Under the pieces are notes generated by a model. The model saw only the letters and a list, made by a program, of their open reading frames with translations, was not told the origin of the DNA and did no database searches. From contig CAVSJJ010000004.1 in NCBI GenBank assembly GCA_963728395.1, positions 248,001 through 312,000 of the forward strand: a stretch of DNA of 64,000 nucleotides. Reading direction: 5' to 3'. The DNA is from CAVSJJ01 sp963728395 (GTDB taxonomy: Bacteria; Actinomycetota; Actinomycetes; Actinomycetales; Dermatophilaceae). Position 1 is the stretch's first letter; each line of letters begins with the position of its first letter. Below, one piece after another: positions 27,605 through 36,547 of this stretch. A program made the translations under genes and the position numbers.

Positions 27605-29506
27605 ATGCGATCGTCGCGTGCCTGGACGGCGCTGGCCGTTCTCGTACTCTTCCCCGTGGTCGTGCTCGGGATGCTCGCCCTGCTGGGGTGGCTCGCCTTC
27701 CTCGCCCTGGACAGCGGGCAGTCCGGGTCCGGCCCGCGCATGCTCCTCTACATGGCCCTCCCCGTCCTCGGCGTGCTCGCGGCCGGGGCGATCAGCATCG
27801 CCCGGGCGACGCCGCGGGCCATCGAGGGCTACGAGGTCGGCCGACACGAGCACCCCGCCCTCTGGGCCGAGTTCAACCAGAGCGCCCGGGCGGCCCACAC
27901 CGCTCGCGCCGACCGAGCCGTCATCACTCTCGACGTCAACGCCGCCGTCGCACAGATCAGCGGCAAGCGTGAGCTCGTCCTCGGGCTCCCACTGCTCGCC
28001 ACCCTCACGGTGCCCCAGCTGCGCGCCGTCCTGGCCCACGAGTTCGGGCACTTCGACGCCGGCCATGCTCGGGCGTCCGGCCTCACCTGGCGGGCCAACA
28101 CGATGCTCCACGACCTCGCCGAGCGCTCCGGCGGGGTCGGCGGCGCCCTCCTCGGTCTCTACGCACGGCTGTTCGGTCTCGCTGCGGCGGCCTCGTCCCG
28201 CGACCAGGAGTGGCAGGCGGACGAGTATGCCGCCCGCGTCTCCTCGCCCGCCGTCGGCGCGGCCGCCCTCCGCCAGGTCGCCGCGACCCAGGTCGGCTGG
28301 TCGTGGCTCGTCGACCGTTTCCTCCCGCTTGCCGCGCCGGCCGAGCGTCGTCCCCCGATCGTCGAGGGGCTGCGGTCGGTCATGGACGGCAACCACGACC
28401 TGCTCGTCTCCTCGGTGACCCAGGCCCTGAGCAGCGAGTCGACCGGGATGTGGTCCCAGTCCCACCCACCGATGCGCGAGCGGATCGCCCGGTTCGAGCA
28501 GTGGGCCGGACACCCCGTCGTCGGAGGCGACGTCGGCGAGCCGGCCGAGGTGCTGCTCACCGGGGGTGCCTCGGCCTTCCCCGCCATCGAGCAGGCACTC
28601 ACCGGCGACGAGAACCCGCCGGCTCCGTGGGTCGAGGTCGTCAGCCGCGCCGGCGCCGCCGTCGCCACCGAGGAGGGCGAGGCCCTCCGGCGCGCGGCCA
28701 TGGTCGTGCTCCAGACGAAGGATCCCGGGCTCGACGCCCTGCTCGAGGCCGTTGCCCGCGGCGACGGGACCGCGCTCGTCTCCTCCCTCGTCGACCCCGA
28801 GGTGAGCCGCTCCGAGCGGTCCCGCGCCGAGCACGAGGTGCTCATCCACACCCTCTCTTCGATCATCGTCTCCGAGCTCGTCGCCGCCGGCCGGGCCCAC
28901 CACGAGCTGGACTGGACGCTGATGTGGCGGCTCGTCGACTCTCACGGCTCGCTGCTGCCCGTCGAGGCCGATGTCGCGACCGCCGTCTCCGACCCCGGAC
29001 AGGTGGCCCGGCTGCGGGCCCGGCTGCGCGACCTCGGCCTCACGACGGTCTCCAAGCCGCTGCTCAGCACGCCGGCAGGCGCGACGGCCGCCCCGGAGGA
29101 ACGGGTCCCGACCGGGCTCATCAGTCGGGTCTCGGCCCCACAGACCGACGAGGAGGTCGACCTGCTCGTCTTCGATGCCGGCCTGCTCCTCGTCCCCGTG
29201 CCGGTCCCGACCCACCGCGCCGAGCGACGCCGCCAGCAGTCGACGAAGAAGAAGGGCGAGAACGCGCGGCTCGACGCGGCATACGCGGGTCACTTCGATC
29301 AGTGGCGCGAGCAGCATGGCGCCGGCTGGCTGGACGTGGCCGACATCGTCGGCGCGCGGATCACGCGCGACCCGACCTGGACCCTCACCCTCGAGCTGAG
29401 CGACGGTGGGGAGCCCATCGTCCTCGAGGGCACCCCCGGCACGGTGCACCGTGGGCCGGCGGTCAAGACGCTGAGCCGGATGCTCGGGGCCCGCCTCCAC
29501 AGCTGA
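27605..29506 (+). CDS. M48-family membrane metalloprotease (HtpX/Ste24-like)
   Basis: The 633-residue protein has two N-terminal transmembrane helices (about residues 8-30 and 45-65). The zinc motif is LAHEFGHFDAGH, with a downstream glutamate region (SRDQEWQADEYAARVS) as in M48 peptidases. The 350 residues after the protease domain have no recognised motif and contain a lysine-rich patch (QQSTKKKGENAR). The family degrades or processes membrane proteins. The ATG at 27605 immediately precedes the first helix, with only a weak ribosome site. Confidence 0.85.
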   Translation: MRSSRAWTALAVLVLFPVVVLGMLALLGWLAFLALDSGQSGSGPRMLLYMALPVLGVLAAGAISIARATPRAIEGYEVGRHEHPALWAEFNQSARAAHTARADRAVITLDVNAAVAQISGKRELVLGLPLLATLTVPQLRAVLAHEFGHFDAGHARASGLTWRANTMLHDLAERSGGVGGALLGLYARLFGLAAAASSRDQEWQADEYAARVSSPAVGAAALRQVAATQVGWSWLVDRFLPLAAPAERRPPIVEGLRSVMDGNHDLLVSSVTQALSSESTGMWSQSHPPMRERIARFEQWAGHPVVGGDVGEPAEVLLTGGASAFPAIEQALTGDENPPAPWVEVVSRAGAAVATEEGEALRRAAMVVLQTKDPGLDALLEAVARGDGTALVSSLVDPEVSRSERSRAEHEVLIHTLSSIIVSELVAAGRAHHELDWTLMWRLVDSHGSLLPVEADVATAVSDPGQVARLRARLRDLGLTTVSKPLLSTPAGATAAPEERVPTGLISRVSAPQTDEEVDLLVFDAGLLLVPVPVPTHRAERRRQQSTKKKGENARLDAAYAGHFDQWREQHGAGWLDVADIVGARITRDPTWTLTLELSDGGEPIVLEGTPGTVHRGPAVKTLSRMLGARLHS

Positions 29507-29566
29507 CCTGGTCCGATTCTCCACCGGGCGGGCGGCCGGGCCGGGGTCGGTCGCGTCACGCTCGGC

Positions 29567-30178
29567 TCAGATGCCGGGCGGGGTGCTCCCGGGACTGTGG
29601 AAGCCCTCGTCGGCGGCACGCTGCGCGGCGGCCCGCTCCTCCTCCTGGGCCCGACGGACCTGCTCCTGGGCGGCCCGCAGCGGGTCCATCTCGGCGAGGA
29701 GGTCCCGGCCACGCTGGACGTGCTTGTGCTCGACGAGCACCTCGTACTTCGTCGCGACGACCTGGCTCACTGAGGTGAAGTCGCGGCGGCTGCCGCCGGC
29801 CAGGCCGTAGATGATGAGGGCCCAGATCGCCCCGAAGACCGAGCCCATGATGATCGTCGCGACGACCGAGGCGACGGCGAAGCCGCTCGTGTCGAAGAGG
29901 GCGAAGATGAAGCCGACGAAGAAGCCGAGCCAGGCGCCGGACAACGCCCCGCCGCCGATGGCGCGGGTTCGGGTCAGCCGGCCGGTGACGCGTTCGAGCT
30001 GCTTGAGGTCGGTGCCGACGATGAGGACGTCGCGGACCGGGAACTCGTGGTCGGAGAGGTAGTCCACCGCACGTTGAGCCTCCGCGTAGTCGTCGAAGAC
30101 GGCCAGTGACATGGGGTAGTCGAGCGAGAGGGCGGCCCGCGATCCTGGCCCGGGCCCGCGCAGCGGCTGGTTGCTCAT
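29567..30178 (-). CDS. General stress protein YflT-like, membrane
   Basis: The 203-residue protein has an N-terminal segment like the general-stress YflT/17M domain (LAVFDDYAEAQRAVDYLSDHEFPVRDVLIVG). Two Gly-rich transmembrane helices follow (AWLGFFVGFIFALF and GSVFGAIWALIIYGLAGG), then a charged C-terminal helix rich in Glu, Arg and Ala. The family is stress-induced in Firmicutes and widespread in actinobacteria, with unknown function. The ATG at 30178 is the first start before the domain. It sits downstream of the acyl-CoA dehydrogenase, separated by a terminator. Confidence 0.75.
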   Translation of the reverse strand: MSNQPLRGPGPGSRAALSLDYPMSLAVFDDYAEAQRAVDYLSDHEFPVRDVLIVGTDLKQLERVTGRLTRTRAIGGGALSGAWLGFFVGFIFALFDTSGFAVASVVATIIMGSVFGAIWALIIYGLAGGSRRDFTSVSQVVATKYEVLVEHKHVQRGRDLLAEMDPLRAAQEQVRRAQEEERAAAQRAADEGFHSPGSTPPGI

Positions 30179-30250
30179 GGGGCCAGTCTGTCAAAGACGG
30201 CTGGGGGCCCGCTGTGCGAGCGCTGGCCGGGGCCCGAACGTCCGCCCCGC

Positions 30251-30308
30251 CGAGGGGTGGCGATCCGTCCCTTCAGGGCCGGTGATGGGGGCGGATCGCC
30301 ACCCCTCG
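30251..30308. terminator. 17-bp hairpin after the acyl-CoA dehydrogenase gene
   Basis: Perfect 17-nt arms (30251-30267 and 30292-30308) with a 24-nt loop lie 30 nt past the acyl-CoA dehydrogenase stop. They would separate it from the stress-protein gene on the same strand. Confidence 0.65.
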
Positions 30309-30338
30309 CGGTGGGCGCCGCGCGGGACCGGCGGAGCG

Positions 30339-31538
30339 TCAGCCCTTGAGGGCGTAGTCCTCGAGCAGCCGGCGCCCGATGATCATCTTCTGGATCTCGG
30401 CGGTGCCCTCGCCGATGAGCAGCATGGGAGCCTCCCGGTAGAGCCGCTCGATCTCGTACTCCTTGGAGTACCCGTAGCCACCGTGGATCCGGAAGGACTG
30501 CTCGACGACGTCGGCGCAGTACTCCGACGCGAGGTACTTCGCCATCCCCGACTCGAGGTCGTTCCGGGCGCCGGAGTCCTTGAGCCGGGCCGCCTTGACC
30601 ATCATCTGGTGGCCCGCCTCGACCTTCGTGGCCATGTCGGCGAGCCGGAACAGGATCGCCTGGTGCTGGGCGATCTTCTTGCCGAAGGTCTCCCGCTGCT
30701 GGGCGTACGAGATGCCCAGCTCGAAGGCGCGTCGTGCGACCCCACAGGCGCGGGCGGCGACGTTGACCCGGCCGACCTCGACGCCGTCCATCATCTGGTA
30801 GAAGCCCTTGCCGGGCTCGCCGCCGAGGAGCTGTGCGTCGGTCGTGGGGTAGTCCTCGAGGACGAGCTCGGTCGTGTCGACGCCCTTGTAGCCCATCTTG
30901 TCGATCTTGCCGGGGATGGTCAGCCCCGGAGCGACCTGGCCGAAGCCGGCCTCCTTCTCGATGAGGAAGGTGCTCATGTTCTTGTACGGGCTGTCGCCGC
31001 CGAGGTCGCTCTTGACGAGGACCGCGACGAGGGTCGAGGACGCGCCGTTCGTCAGCCACATCTTCGAGCCGTTGAGCGTCCATGAGTCGCCCTCGCCCCG
31101 GACCGCCTTGGACTTGATCGCGGCGACGTCGGAGCCCAGGCCGGGCTCGGACATCGAGAACGCCCCGCGGACCTCGCCGGTCGCCATCCTCGGCAGGTAG
31201 CGCTGCTTCTGCTCCTCGGTCCCGTGCTGGAGGAGGAGGTAGGCGACGATGAAGTGGGTGTTGATGATTCCGGACACCGACATCCAGCCGCGGGCGATCT
31301 CCTCGACCGTGAGCGCATAGGTGAGCAGCGACTCCCCCAGGCCGCCGTACTCCTCGGGGATCATCAGCCCGAAGATCCCCATCTGCTTCATCCCCTCGAC
31401 GATGTCGGTGGGGTACTCGTCCTTGTGCTCCAGCTCGGTGGCGACCGGGATGATCTGCTCCTCCACGAACTCGCGGACGAGGGCGATCAGCTCACCCTGC
31501 TCCTCGGTGAGTCCGTCGGTCTGCTGCAGTCGGGACAT
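30339..31538 (-). CDS. Acyl-CoA dehydrogenase
   Basis: The 399-residue flavoenzyme has both family signatures: GAFSMSEPGLGSD in the middle and QAILFRLADMATKVEAG later. The catalytic-base region is GGYGYSKEYEIERLYREAPML. It oxidises an acyl-CoA to the enoyl-CoA, passing electrons to ETF. The very close match I recall to streptomycete proteins in ethylmalonyl-CoA clusters suggests a methylsuccinyl- or related acyl-CoA, but that is inference. The ATG at 31538 opens the helical N-terminal domain. It is monocistronic, with a strong terminator. Confidence 0.92.
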   Translation of the reverse strand: MSRLQQTDGLTEEQGELIALVREFVEEQIIPVATELEHKDEYPTDIVEGMKQMGIFGLMIPEEYGGLGESLLTYALTVEEIARGWMSVSGIINTHFIVAYLLLQHGTEEQKQRYLPRMATGEVRGAFSMSEPGLGSDVAAIKSKAVRGEGDSWTLNGSKMWLTNGASSTLVAVLVKSDLGGDSPYKNMSTFLIEKEAGFGQVAPGLTIPGKIDKMGYKGVDTTELVLEDYPTTDAQLLGGEPGKGFYQMMDGVEVGRVNVAARACGVARRAFELGISYAQQRETFGKKIAQHQAILFRLADMATKVEAGHQMMVKAARLKDSGARNDLESGMAKYLASEYCADVVEQSFRIHGGYGYSKEYEIERLYREAPMLLIGEGTAEIQKMIIGRRLLEDYALKG

Positions 31539-31660
31539 GCGTCGATCGCCACCTTGCGCTCGGGGCCGGAGGGGTTGGAGCCAGTATGCCGAGTGGCCGG
31601 GCGAGCGGCACACCGCGGGTCTGTGACCGGCCCCACAGGCCGGGCCGGCAGCGCTGGGGG

Positions 31661-33055
31661 CTACCCGGCGGCCACTCGGATCGCGTCGAGGCTGCGCCGC
31701 ACGTCGTCCTCGGTCGTCGACCAGTTGCTGACGGAGACGCGCAGGACCGCCCGTCCATGCCACAGCGAGCCGGTGAGCCAGGCCGTGCCGTCCGCGAGCA
31801 GGGCCTCGACGACGGCACGGGTGTGCTCGTCGTCGCCGAAGGAGGCGCTCACCTGGGTGAAGACGACGTCGTTGAGCACCTCTGCCCCGGGGAGGGTCGC
31901 GAGGCCCGCGGCGAACTGGCCGGCCCGGGCACACAGCCCGTCGACGAGGGCGGCCACCCCGGTTCGGCCGAGCGCCCGCAGGACCGCCCACACCGGCACC
32001 GCCCGGGCCCGCCGGGACAGCTCCGGGACGAGCTCGAAGGGGTCGCCCGCCTCGTCCTGGATGAGGTAGTCGCCCTGCATCCCCATCGCCGCGCGCAGGT
32101 CCGCCCGGTCCCGGACGATGGCGATGCCGCAGTCGTAGGGCACGTTGAGGGTCTTGTGCGCGTCCGTGGCCCACGAGTCGGCCGCCTCGTAGCCGGCCAC
32201 GAGATGCCGGTATGCCGCGCTGGCGCCGGCGAAGAGCCCGAACGCCCCGTCGACGTGGACCCAGGCACCGTGCCGGTGGGCGATCTCGATCGCCTCGGCG
32301 AACGGGTCGAAGGCGCCGGAGTGGATGTTGCCGGCCTGCAGCGCGACGATCGTCGGCCCGCCCGCTCCCCCGGCGAGCGCCGCCTCGAGCGCGTCGGGTC
32401 GCAGGCCGCCCTCGGCGTCGACGGCGACGACCTCCGGCGAGCCGAGGCCGAGGTAGCGCATCGTCAGGTCGACCGAGTCGTGCCGTTCGGCGCCGACGAC
32501 CACCCGCACGCCCGGCGAGCCGGCGAGCCCGTCGACGGTGACGTCCCACCCGATGCGGCGCAGGACCGCGTCCCGGGCGGCGGCGAGGCAGGTGAAGTTC
32601 GCCATCGTCCCGCCCGTGACGAACCCGACGGCCGCATCGTCGGGCAGCCCGAGCAGGTCGAGCAGCCAGCGGCCGGTGACCTCCTCGACGGCGGACATCG
32701 CCGGGGTCACGGTGCGCAGCCCGGCGTTCTGGTCCCACGCGCTGACGAGCCAGTCGGCGGCGAGGGCGGCCGGGTGGGTGCCGCCGATGACGAACCCGAA
32801 GAACCGGCCGGACGGCATACCCGTCAGGCCCGGCTCGCACGCCTCGGCGAGCAGGTCGATGACGTCCTCGGGCGGCTCGCCCTCCTCGGGCAGCGCGGCG
32901 CCGAGCCGGCCGACCACCTCTTGGACCCCGGCTGCGGCGACGACGGGGCGCTCCTCGAGCGAGCCCAGCCAGCGGCGAGCGTGGTCCGCGGCCCGGTCGA
33001 GGGCACCGTCCCGAGGCAGTCGCTGGTCGGATGCGTCGGCGTCGAGAACGGTCAT
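31661..33055 (-). CDS. PLP-dependent group II decarboxylase (aromatic-L-amino-acid decarboxylase-like)
   Basis: The 464-residue protein has the PLP lysine in DAHKTLNVPYDCG, the cofactor-aspartate segment VHVDGAFGLFAGAS, and the N-terminal ARRWLGSLEERPV plus GRFFGFVIGGTHPAALAADWL. It belongs to the DDC/glutamate-decarboxylase fold. The amino acid used cannot be told; some relatives are aldolases or sulfinate decarboxylases. The ATG at 33055 starts a typical helical N-terminus. The gene lies divergent from the RIO-like kinase across 240 bp. Confidence 0.88.
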   Translation of the reverse strand: MTVLDADASDQRLPRDGALDRAADHARRWLGSLEERPVVAAAGVQEVVGRLGAALPEEGEPPEDVIDLLAEACEPGLTGMPSGRFFGFVIGGTHPAALAADWLVSAWDQNAGLRTVTPAMSAVEEVTGRWLLDLLGLPDDAAVGFVTGGTMANFTCLAAARDAVLRRIGWDVTVDGLAGSPGVRVVVGAERHDSVDLTMRYLGLGSPEVVAVDAEGGLRPDALEAALAGGAGGPTIVALQAGNIHSGAFDPFAEAIEIAHRHGAWVHVDGAFGLFAGASAAYRHLVAGYEAADSWATDAHKTLNVPYDCGIAIVRDRADLRAAMGMQGDYLIQDEAGDPFELVPELSRRARAVPVWAVLRALGRTGVAALVDGLCARAGQFAAGLATLPGAEVLNDVVFTQVSASFGDDEHTRAVVEALLADGTAWLTGSLWHGRAVLRVSVSNWSTTEDDVRRSLDAIRVAAG

Positions 33056-33126
33056 GGCCCGAGTGTGCGCCCTGCGCCGCCACCATGGCGAGGGGACGGC
33101 GGTCGGTGGTCCCGAAAACCGCTTGC

Positions 33127-33146
33127 GCGGGTCCGCGCGGACCCGC
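33127..33146. promoter_or_regulatory. Perfect 20-bp palindrome between divergent genes
   Basis: The palindrome GCGGGTCCGCGCGGACCCGC is centred between 33136 and 33137. It sits between the decarboxylase start (33055) and the RIO-like kinase start (33296). Such symmetry fits an operator for a dimeric regulator, though a simple GC-rich hairpin is possible. Confidence 0.4.
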
Positions 33147-33295
33147 CACGCTGGCGGCACCACCGGCTCCGGCTCGGTGTGTCCGCGGATGTGGTCGCCA
33201 TGGCGACCGATCGGGCGGACACAGCGGGGGCCACGACGAAGGGAGGCAGCGATGACGACCTGCTCGGAACCGTTCCCACCCCCGTTCCTTCGTCG

Positions 33296-34168
33296 ATGTG
33301 GAGCCCCATCGTGCCCCGTTCGTCCCATCCCCCCGAGGACCCCGCGCTCTCGGTAGACACCGTCCCGGACGCGCCGCCAGCCGGCGAGCGCTGGTCCACC
33401 TGGGAGGGCGCCGCGCACGGGCCCGCCCCTCGACCCTCCTGGGTCATCACCCACCTCGGCGCCGTCGAGGAGGACCTCGGCGTCCTCAAGACCGGCAAGG
33501 AGGCCGACGTCCACCTGCTCCGGCGCTTCCTCCCGGAGGGCACCCCCGCCCGGGTCGGTGAGCCGACCGACCTCGTCATGGCGGCCAAGCGCTACCGCGG
33601 GTCGGAGCACCGCCTGTTCCACCGCGACGCCGGCTACCTCGAGGGACGCCGGGTCCGCAAGAGCCGCGAGACGCGCGCGATGGCGCGGCGCACGGCATAC
33701 GGCAAGGCGCTCATCGCCGGGCAGTGGGCCCAGGCGGAGTTCGAGGCGCTGGGCCGGCTCTGGGAGCTCGGGCTCCCCGTGCCGTACCCCGTCCAGCTCG
33801 ACGAGGCCGAGATGCTGATGGAGTTCATCGGGGCCGACGGGGTCGCCGCGCCGCGGCTCGTCCAGTCCCGCCCCTGCGCCGAGCTGCTCCCAGAACTGTT
33901 CGAGCAGCTGCGTGCGGCGATGCTCGAGCTGGCCCGCGAGGGCTGGGCCCACGGCGACCTCTCGCCCTACAACATCCTCCTCGACGGCGAACGGCTCGTC
34001 CTCATCGACTGGCCGCAGATCGTCGACGTCATCGGCAACCCTGCAGGCATGGACTTCCTCGCCCGGGACGCAACGACGATGGCGCGCTGGTTCACGAGCA
34101 AGGGGTATTCCGTCGACGCGGGCGTGCTCATCGGTGACCTCGTCGCCGAGGCGACCTCGCGCTGGTGA
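33296..34168 (+). CDS. RIO1-like atypical protein kinase
   Basis: The 290-residue protein has the RIO core: LGVLKTGKEADVHLLRR as the flexible loop, MAAKRYRGSEHRLFHRDAGYLEGRRVRKS with the ATP-binding lysine, GWAHGDLSPYNILLD as the catalytic loop and LVLIDWPQ as the metal-binding aspartate. Bacterial RIO proteins occur in many actinomycetes and may act in ribosome maturation or signalling. The ATG at 33296 gives a 32-residue leader before WSTWEGA. An out-of-frame ATG at 33252 has the better ribosome site and would read a 34-codon frame ending inside this gene. Confidence 0.85.
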   Translation: MWSPIVPRSSHPPEDPALSVDTVPDAPPAGERWSTWEGAAHGPAPRPSWVITHLGAVEEDLGVLKTGKEADVHLLRRFLPEGTPARVGEPTDLVMAAKRYRGSEHRLFHRDAGYLEGRRVRKSRETRAMARRTAYGKALIAGQWAQAEFEALGRLWELGLPVPYPVQLDEAEMLMEFIGADGVAAPRLVQSRPCAELLPELFEQLRAAMLELAREGWAHGDLSPYNILLDGERLVLIDWPQIVDVIGNPAGMDFLARDATTMARWFTSKGYSVDAGVLIGDLVAEATSRW

Positions 34169-34189
34169 GCATGCCCACCGTGCGCCGCC

Positions 34190-35086
34190 TCAGGTGACGA
34201 CGACCCGGGACCCGATGGGCATGAGGTTCTGCGCCCAGATGAGGTTGATGGCGCTGTTGCTCACCCGGGCGCAGCCGTGCGATGCGGGGTAGGGCGGGAT
34301 ACTGCCCGAGCCGTGGACGGCGATGCCGCCGTTGAAGAACCGCGGCCGCCACAGGTCGCCGAGCTTGCCGTGCGCCATGCCGTCGACGGTCCGGAACACC
34401 GAGTAGTGGCCCGTCGGCGTCGTGGCGATGGCCCGGGTTCCGTAGGAGGAGATGTACTCCTGGCCGCTGCCGGTGCTCGTGTTGAAGGCGTACTTCACCG
34501 TGCCGCCACGCACGATGATGAGCAGCTGCCGGGAGATGTCGATCTCGACCCCGTCGCCGGAGATGTGCGCGGTGGGCCGAACGCCCTTGTCGATCGCCTG
34601 CTTCGTCCTCGGCCCGACGATGCCGTCCCGCCCGGTCCCGGCGGCCTTCTGGAGGGCGTAGACGGCCTGGAGGGTGAGGTCGCCGTAGACGCCGTCGGCC
34701 GGGCCGAGCCAGTAGCCGAGGGCCGCGAGCCGCTTCTGGACGGCGCGGACGTCGTCCCCCTTGTCACCCGGGCGAAGCATCGTCCGCTTCGTCGGCGTCG
34801 GGGTCGAGGAGGGGGTCGGGGTGGCCGACTCGCTCGGCGTCGGCGTCGGGGTCGGGGTCGCCGAGTCGCTCGGCGTGGGCGTCGTCGGGTCGCCGGACGA
34901 CGGCGACACGCTCGGCGTCGACGGAGCCGGGCTCTCGGTGCTGCCCGCTTGCGCCGGAGCGGTGGTGGCCGCGCCCGCGGCGATGTCGCCGGAGGAGGGG
35001 CTCCCCAGCACACCGCACCCGCCGAGGGTGAGCGCGAGGGCCCCCGCGGCGGCGACGCCGATCGCGGTGCGTGCGGTCCTGGTCAC
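34190..35086 (-). CDS. Lipoprotein L,D-transpeptidase with peptidoglycan-binding domain
   Basis: The 298-residue precursor has a lipobox (LALTLGGC, Cys24), then about 75 residues of Ser/Pro/Thr linker with repeated TPTPS. A PG_binding_1 domain follows (VRAVQKRLAALGYWLGPADGVYG). The YkuD catalytic domain ends in IPPYPASHGCARVS, containing the active-site His and Cys. It would form or trim 3-3 crosslinks outside the membrane. The GTG at 35086 is chosen for its AGAGAGGA site; a frame beginning 30 bases upstream is less likely. It is a paralog of the gene at 41418-42155. Confidence 0.9.
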   Translation of the reverse strand: MTRTARTAIGVAAAGALALTLGGCGVLGSPSSGDIAAGAATTAPAQAGSTESPAPSTPSVSPSSGDPTTPTPSDSATPTPTPTPSESATPTPSSTPTPTKRTMLRPGDKGDDVRAVQKRLAALGYWLGPADGVYGDLTLQAVYALQKAAGTGRDGIVGPRTKQAIDKGVRPTAHISGDGVEIDISRQLLIIVRGGTVKYAFNTSTGSGQEYISSYGTRAIATTPTGHYSVFRTVDGMAHGKLGDLWRPRFFNGGIAVHGSGSIPPYPASHGCARVSNSAINLIWAQNLMPIGSRVVVT

Positions 35087-35132
35087 GGTGGAATCCTCTC
35101 TGGTCGCGACAGTCACTCTTACCCATCCCGAC

Positions 35133-35176
35133 GCGACACGCCCGGAACGGGTTTCAGCCGATCCCGGGCGTGTCGC
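35133..35176. terminator. Hairpin at the end of the peptide-transporter operon
   Basis: Perfect 13-nt arms GCGACACGCCCGG (35133-35145) and 35164-35176 flank an 18-nt loop. They begin 34 nt past the last transporter gene (stop at 35210) and lie before the L,D-transpeptidase start. Confidence 0.6.
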
Positions 35177-35209
35177 CGAGAGATCGCGGCCGAGCGGGCC
35201 GGACCCCGC

Positions 35210-36547
35210 TCAAGTGTGGTCCCGGCTGGGCTCGAGCGTGACCGGTTGCGGGTGCAGGACACAGGCGACCTCGACGCCGCCCGACGGTCGCAGGTCCGGG
35301 TCCACACCGCCGTGGAACCGCACCCGGACCCCGTCGCCGACCCGTTCGACGGCCTCGACGCCGCGCCAGAACGGCTCGTCGGGCGCCTCCGCGCGGATGC
35401 GGTCCAGCAGCGCCGCCACCTCCTGCGCCGTCCCGGCCGAGCCGATCGTCACCTGAGTGGCCGGGGCGCTCAGCCGGTCCAGCTCGCCGACGAGCTCCTT
35501 CTCCCGCTCGTAGACCTCGACCGGCTGCCGGAGCCAGTGCTCCTCGAGGAGGGTGGCAAGGTCGCGCGACTCCCACCCACACTGGGCCACCGCGACGGGG
35601 CAGCGGGGATGGAACGCACAGCCGAGTGGGGGGGTGGCCGCGTCCGGGATCTCGCCACGGGGCAGGTCGCGGGCGATCTCGCGGGTGGGGTCGGGGTCGG
35701 GGATCGCCTCGAGGAGCGCCTTCGTGTACGGGTGCTTGGGTTCGGCGAAGATCTCCTCGGTCGGGCCGATCTCGACGATCCGGCCGAGGTACATGATCGC
35801 CACCCGGTCGCAGATGAACTTCGCACTGGCGAGGTCGTGGGTGATGTAGACGTAGGTGAGCCCCAGCTGGTCCTTGAGGTCGAGCATGAGCTGGAGGATC
35901 TTGGCGCGGACCGACATGTCGAGCATCGACACCGGCTCGTCGGCGACGAGGACCTCCGGGTTCATGATGATGGCCCGCGCGATGACGGCGCGCTGCTTCT
36001 GCCCGCCGGACAGGTCCGAGGGCAGCTTGGACAGGAACCGCTCGACCGGCGAGAGCCCGACCCGCTCGAGTGCGCCGCAGACCTGCCGGTGCAGCTCCTC
36101 CCCCGCGGCCAGCCCGTGGATCTCGAGAGGATGGCCGACCGCCCGCTCGATCGTCATCGACGGGTTGAGGGCCGCGTGCGGGTCCTGGAAGACCATCTGC
36201 AGGTGGGTCCGCAGCCGGCGCAGGTCCCGCTTGCGCAGCTCGCTGACGACCTCGTGCCCGACCGAGCCGCCCTCGCCTTCCCGGCGGTAGATGATCCGCC
36301 CACCCGTCGTCGCGACGAGGCCGAGCAGGGCCCGGCCGAGGGTCGTCTTGCCGCTGCCGGACTCTCCGACGAGCCCGAGCACCTCGCCCCGGCGCAGTCC
36401 GAGGGTGATGCCGTCGACGGCCTTGACGGTGCCGGCGCTGCGCCCGAAGAGGCCGGCGAGGGCGCCGCCGCGCAGCTGGAAGTGGACCTCGACGTCCTCG
36501 AGGTCGACCAGGGCGGTCTCGGTGCTGGTCTCAGGCTTCGTCGGCAA
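35210..36547 (-). CDS. dppF: Peptide ABC transporter ATP-binding protein (DppF/OppF type)
   Basis: The 445-residue protein has Walker A GESGSGKTTLGRALL, the signature LSGGQKQRAVIARA and Walker B VLVADEPVSMLD. A C-terminal oligopeptide-transporter segment carries the cysteine-bearing GCAFHPRCPVA, which in relatives binds an iron-sulfur cluster. About 90 extra residues at the C-terminus have no homology I recognise. The start is a TTG at 36547 with GGAGGAG 7 nt upstream, overlapping dppD by 17 bases. It energises the DppBC channel. Confidence 0.9.
   Translation of the reverse strand: MPTKPETSTETALVDLEDVEVHFQLRGGALAGLFGRSAGTVKAVDGITLGLRRGEVLGLVGESGSGKTTLGRALLGLVATTGGRIIYRREGEGGSVGHEVVSELRKRDLRRLRTHLQMVFQDPHAALNPSMTIERAVGHPLEIHGLAAGEELHRQVCGALERVGLSPVERFLSKLPSDLSGGQKQRAVIARAIIMNPEVLVADEPVSMLDMSVRAKILQLMLDLKDQLGLTYVYITHDLASAKFICDRVAIMYLGRIVEIGPTEEIFAEPKHPYTKALLEAIPDPDPTREIARDLPRGEIPDAATPPLGCAFHPRCPVAVAQCGWESRDLATLLEEHWLRQPVEVYEREKELVGELDRLSAPATQVTIGSAGTAQEVAALLDRIRAEAPDEPFWRGVEAVERVGDGVRVRFHGGVDPDLRPSGGVEVACVLHPQPVTLEPSRDHT

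Noticed and set aside
26627..29524. 965-codon minus-strand frame across the M48 protease
   Set aside because: The M48 gene has a zinc motif and membrane helices on the plus strand; the antisense product has none, and its end merges out of frame with the deacetylase gene.
33252..33356. Independent short gene with a good ribosome site
   Set aside because: Only 34 codons, Pro-rich, and it overlaps the kinase start; kept as an observation, not as a gene.
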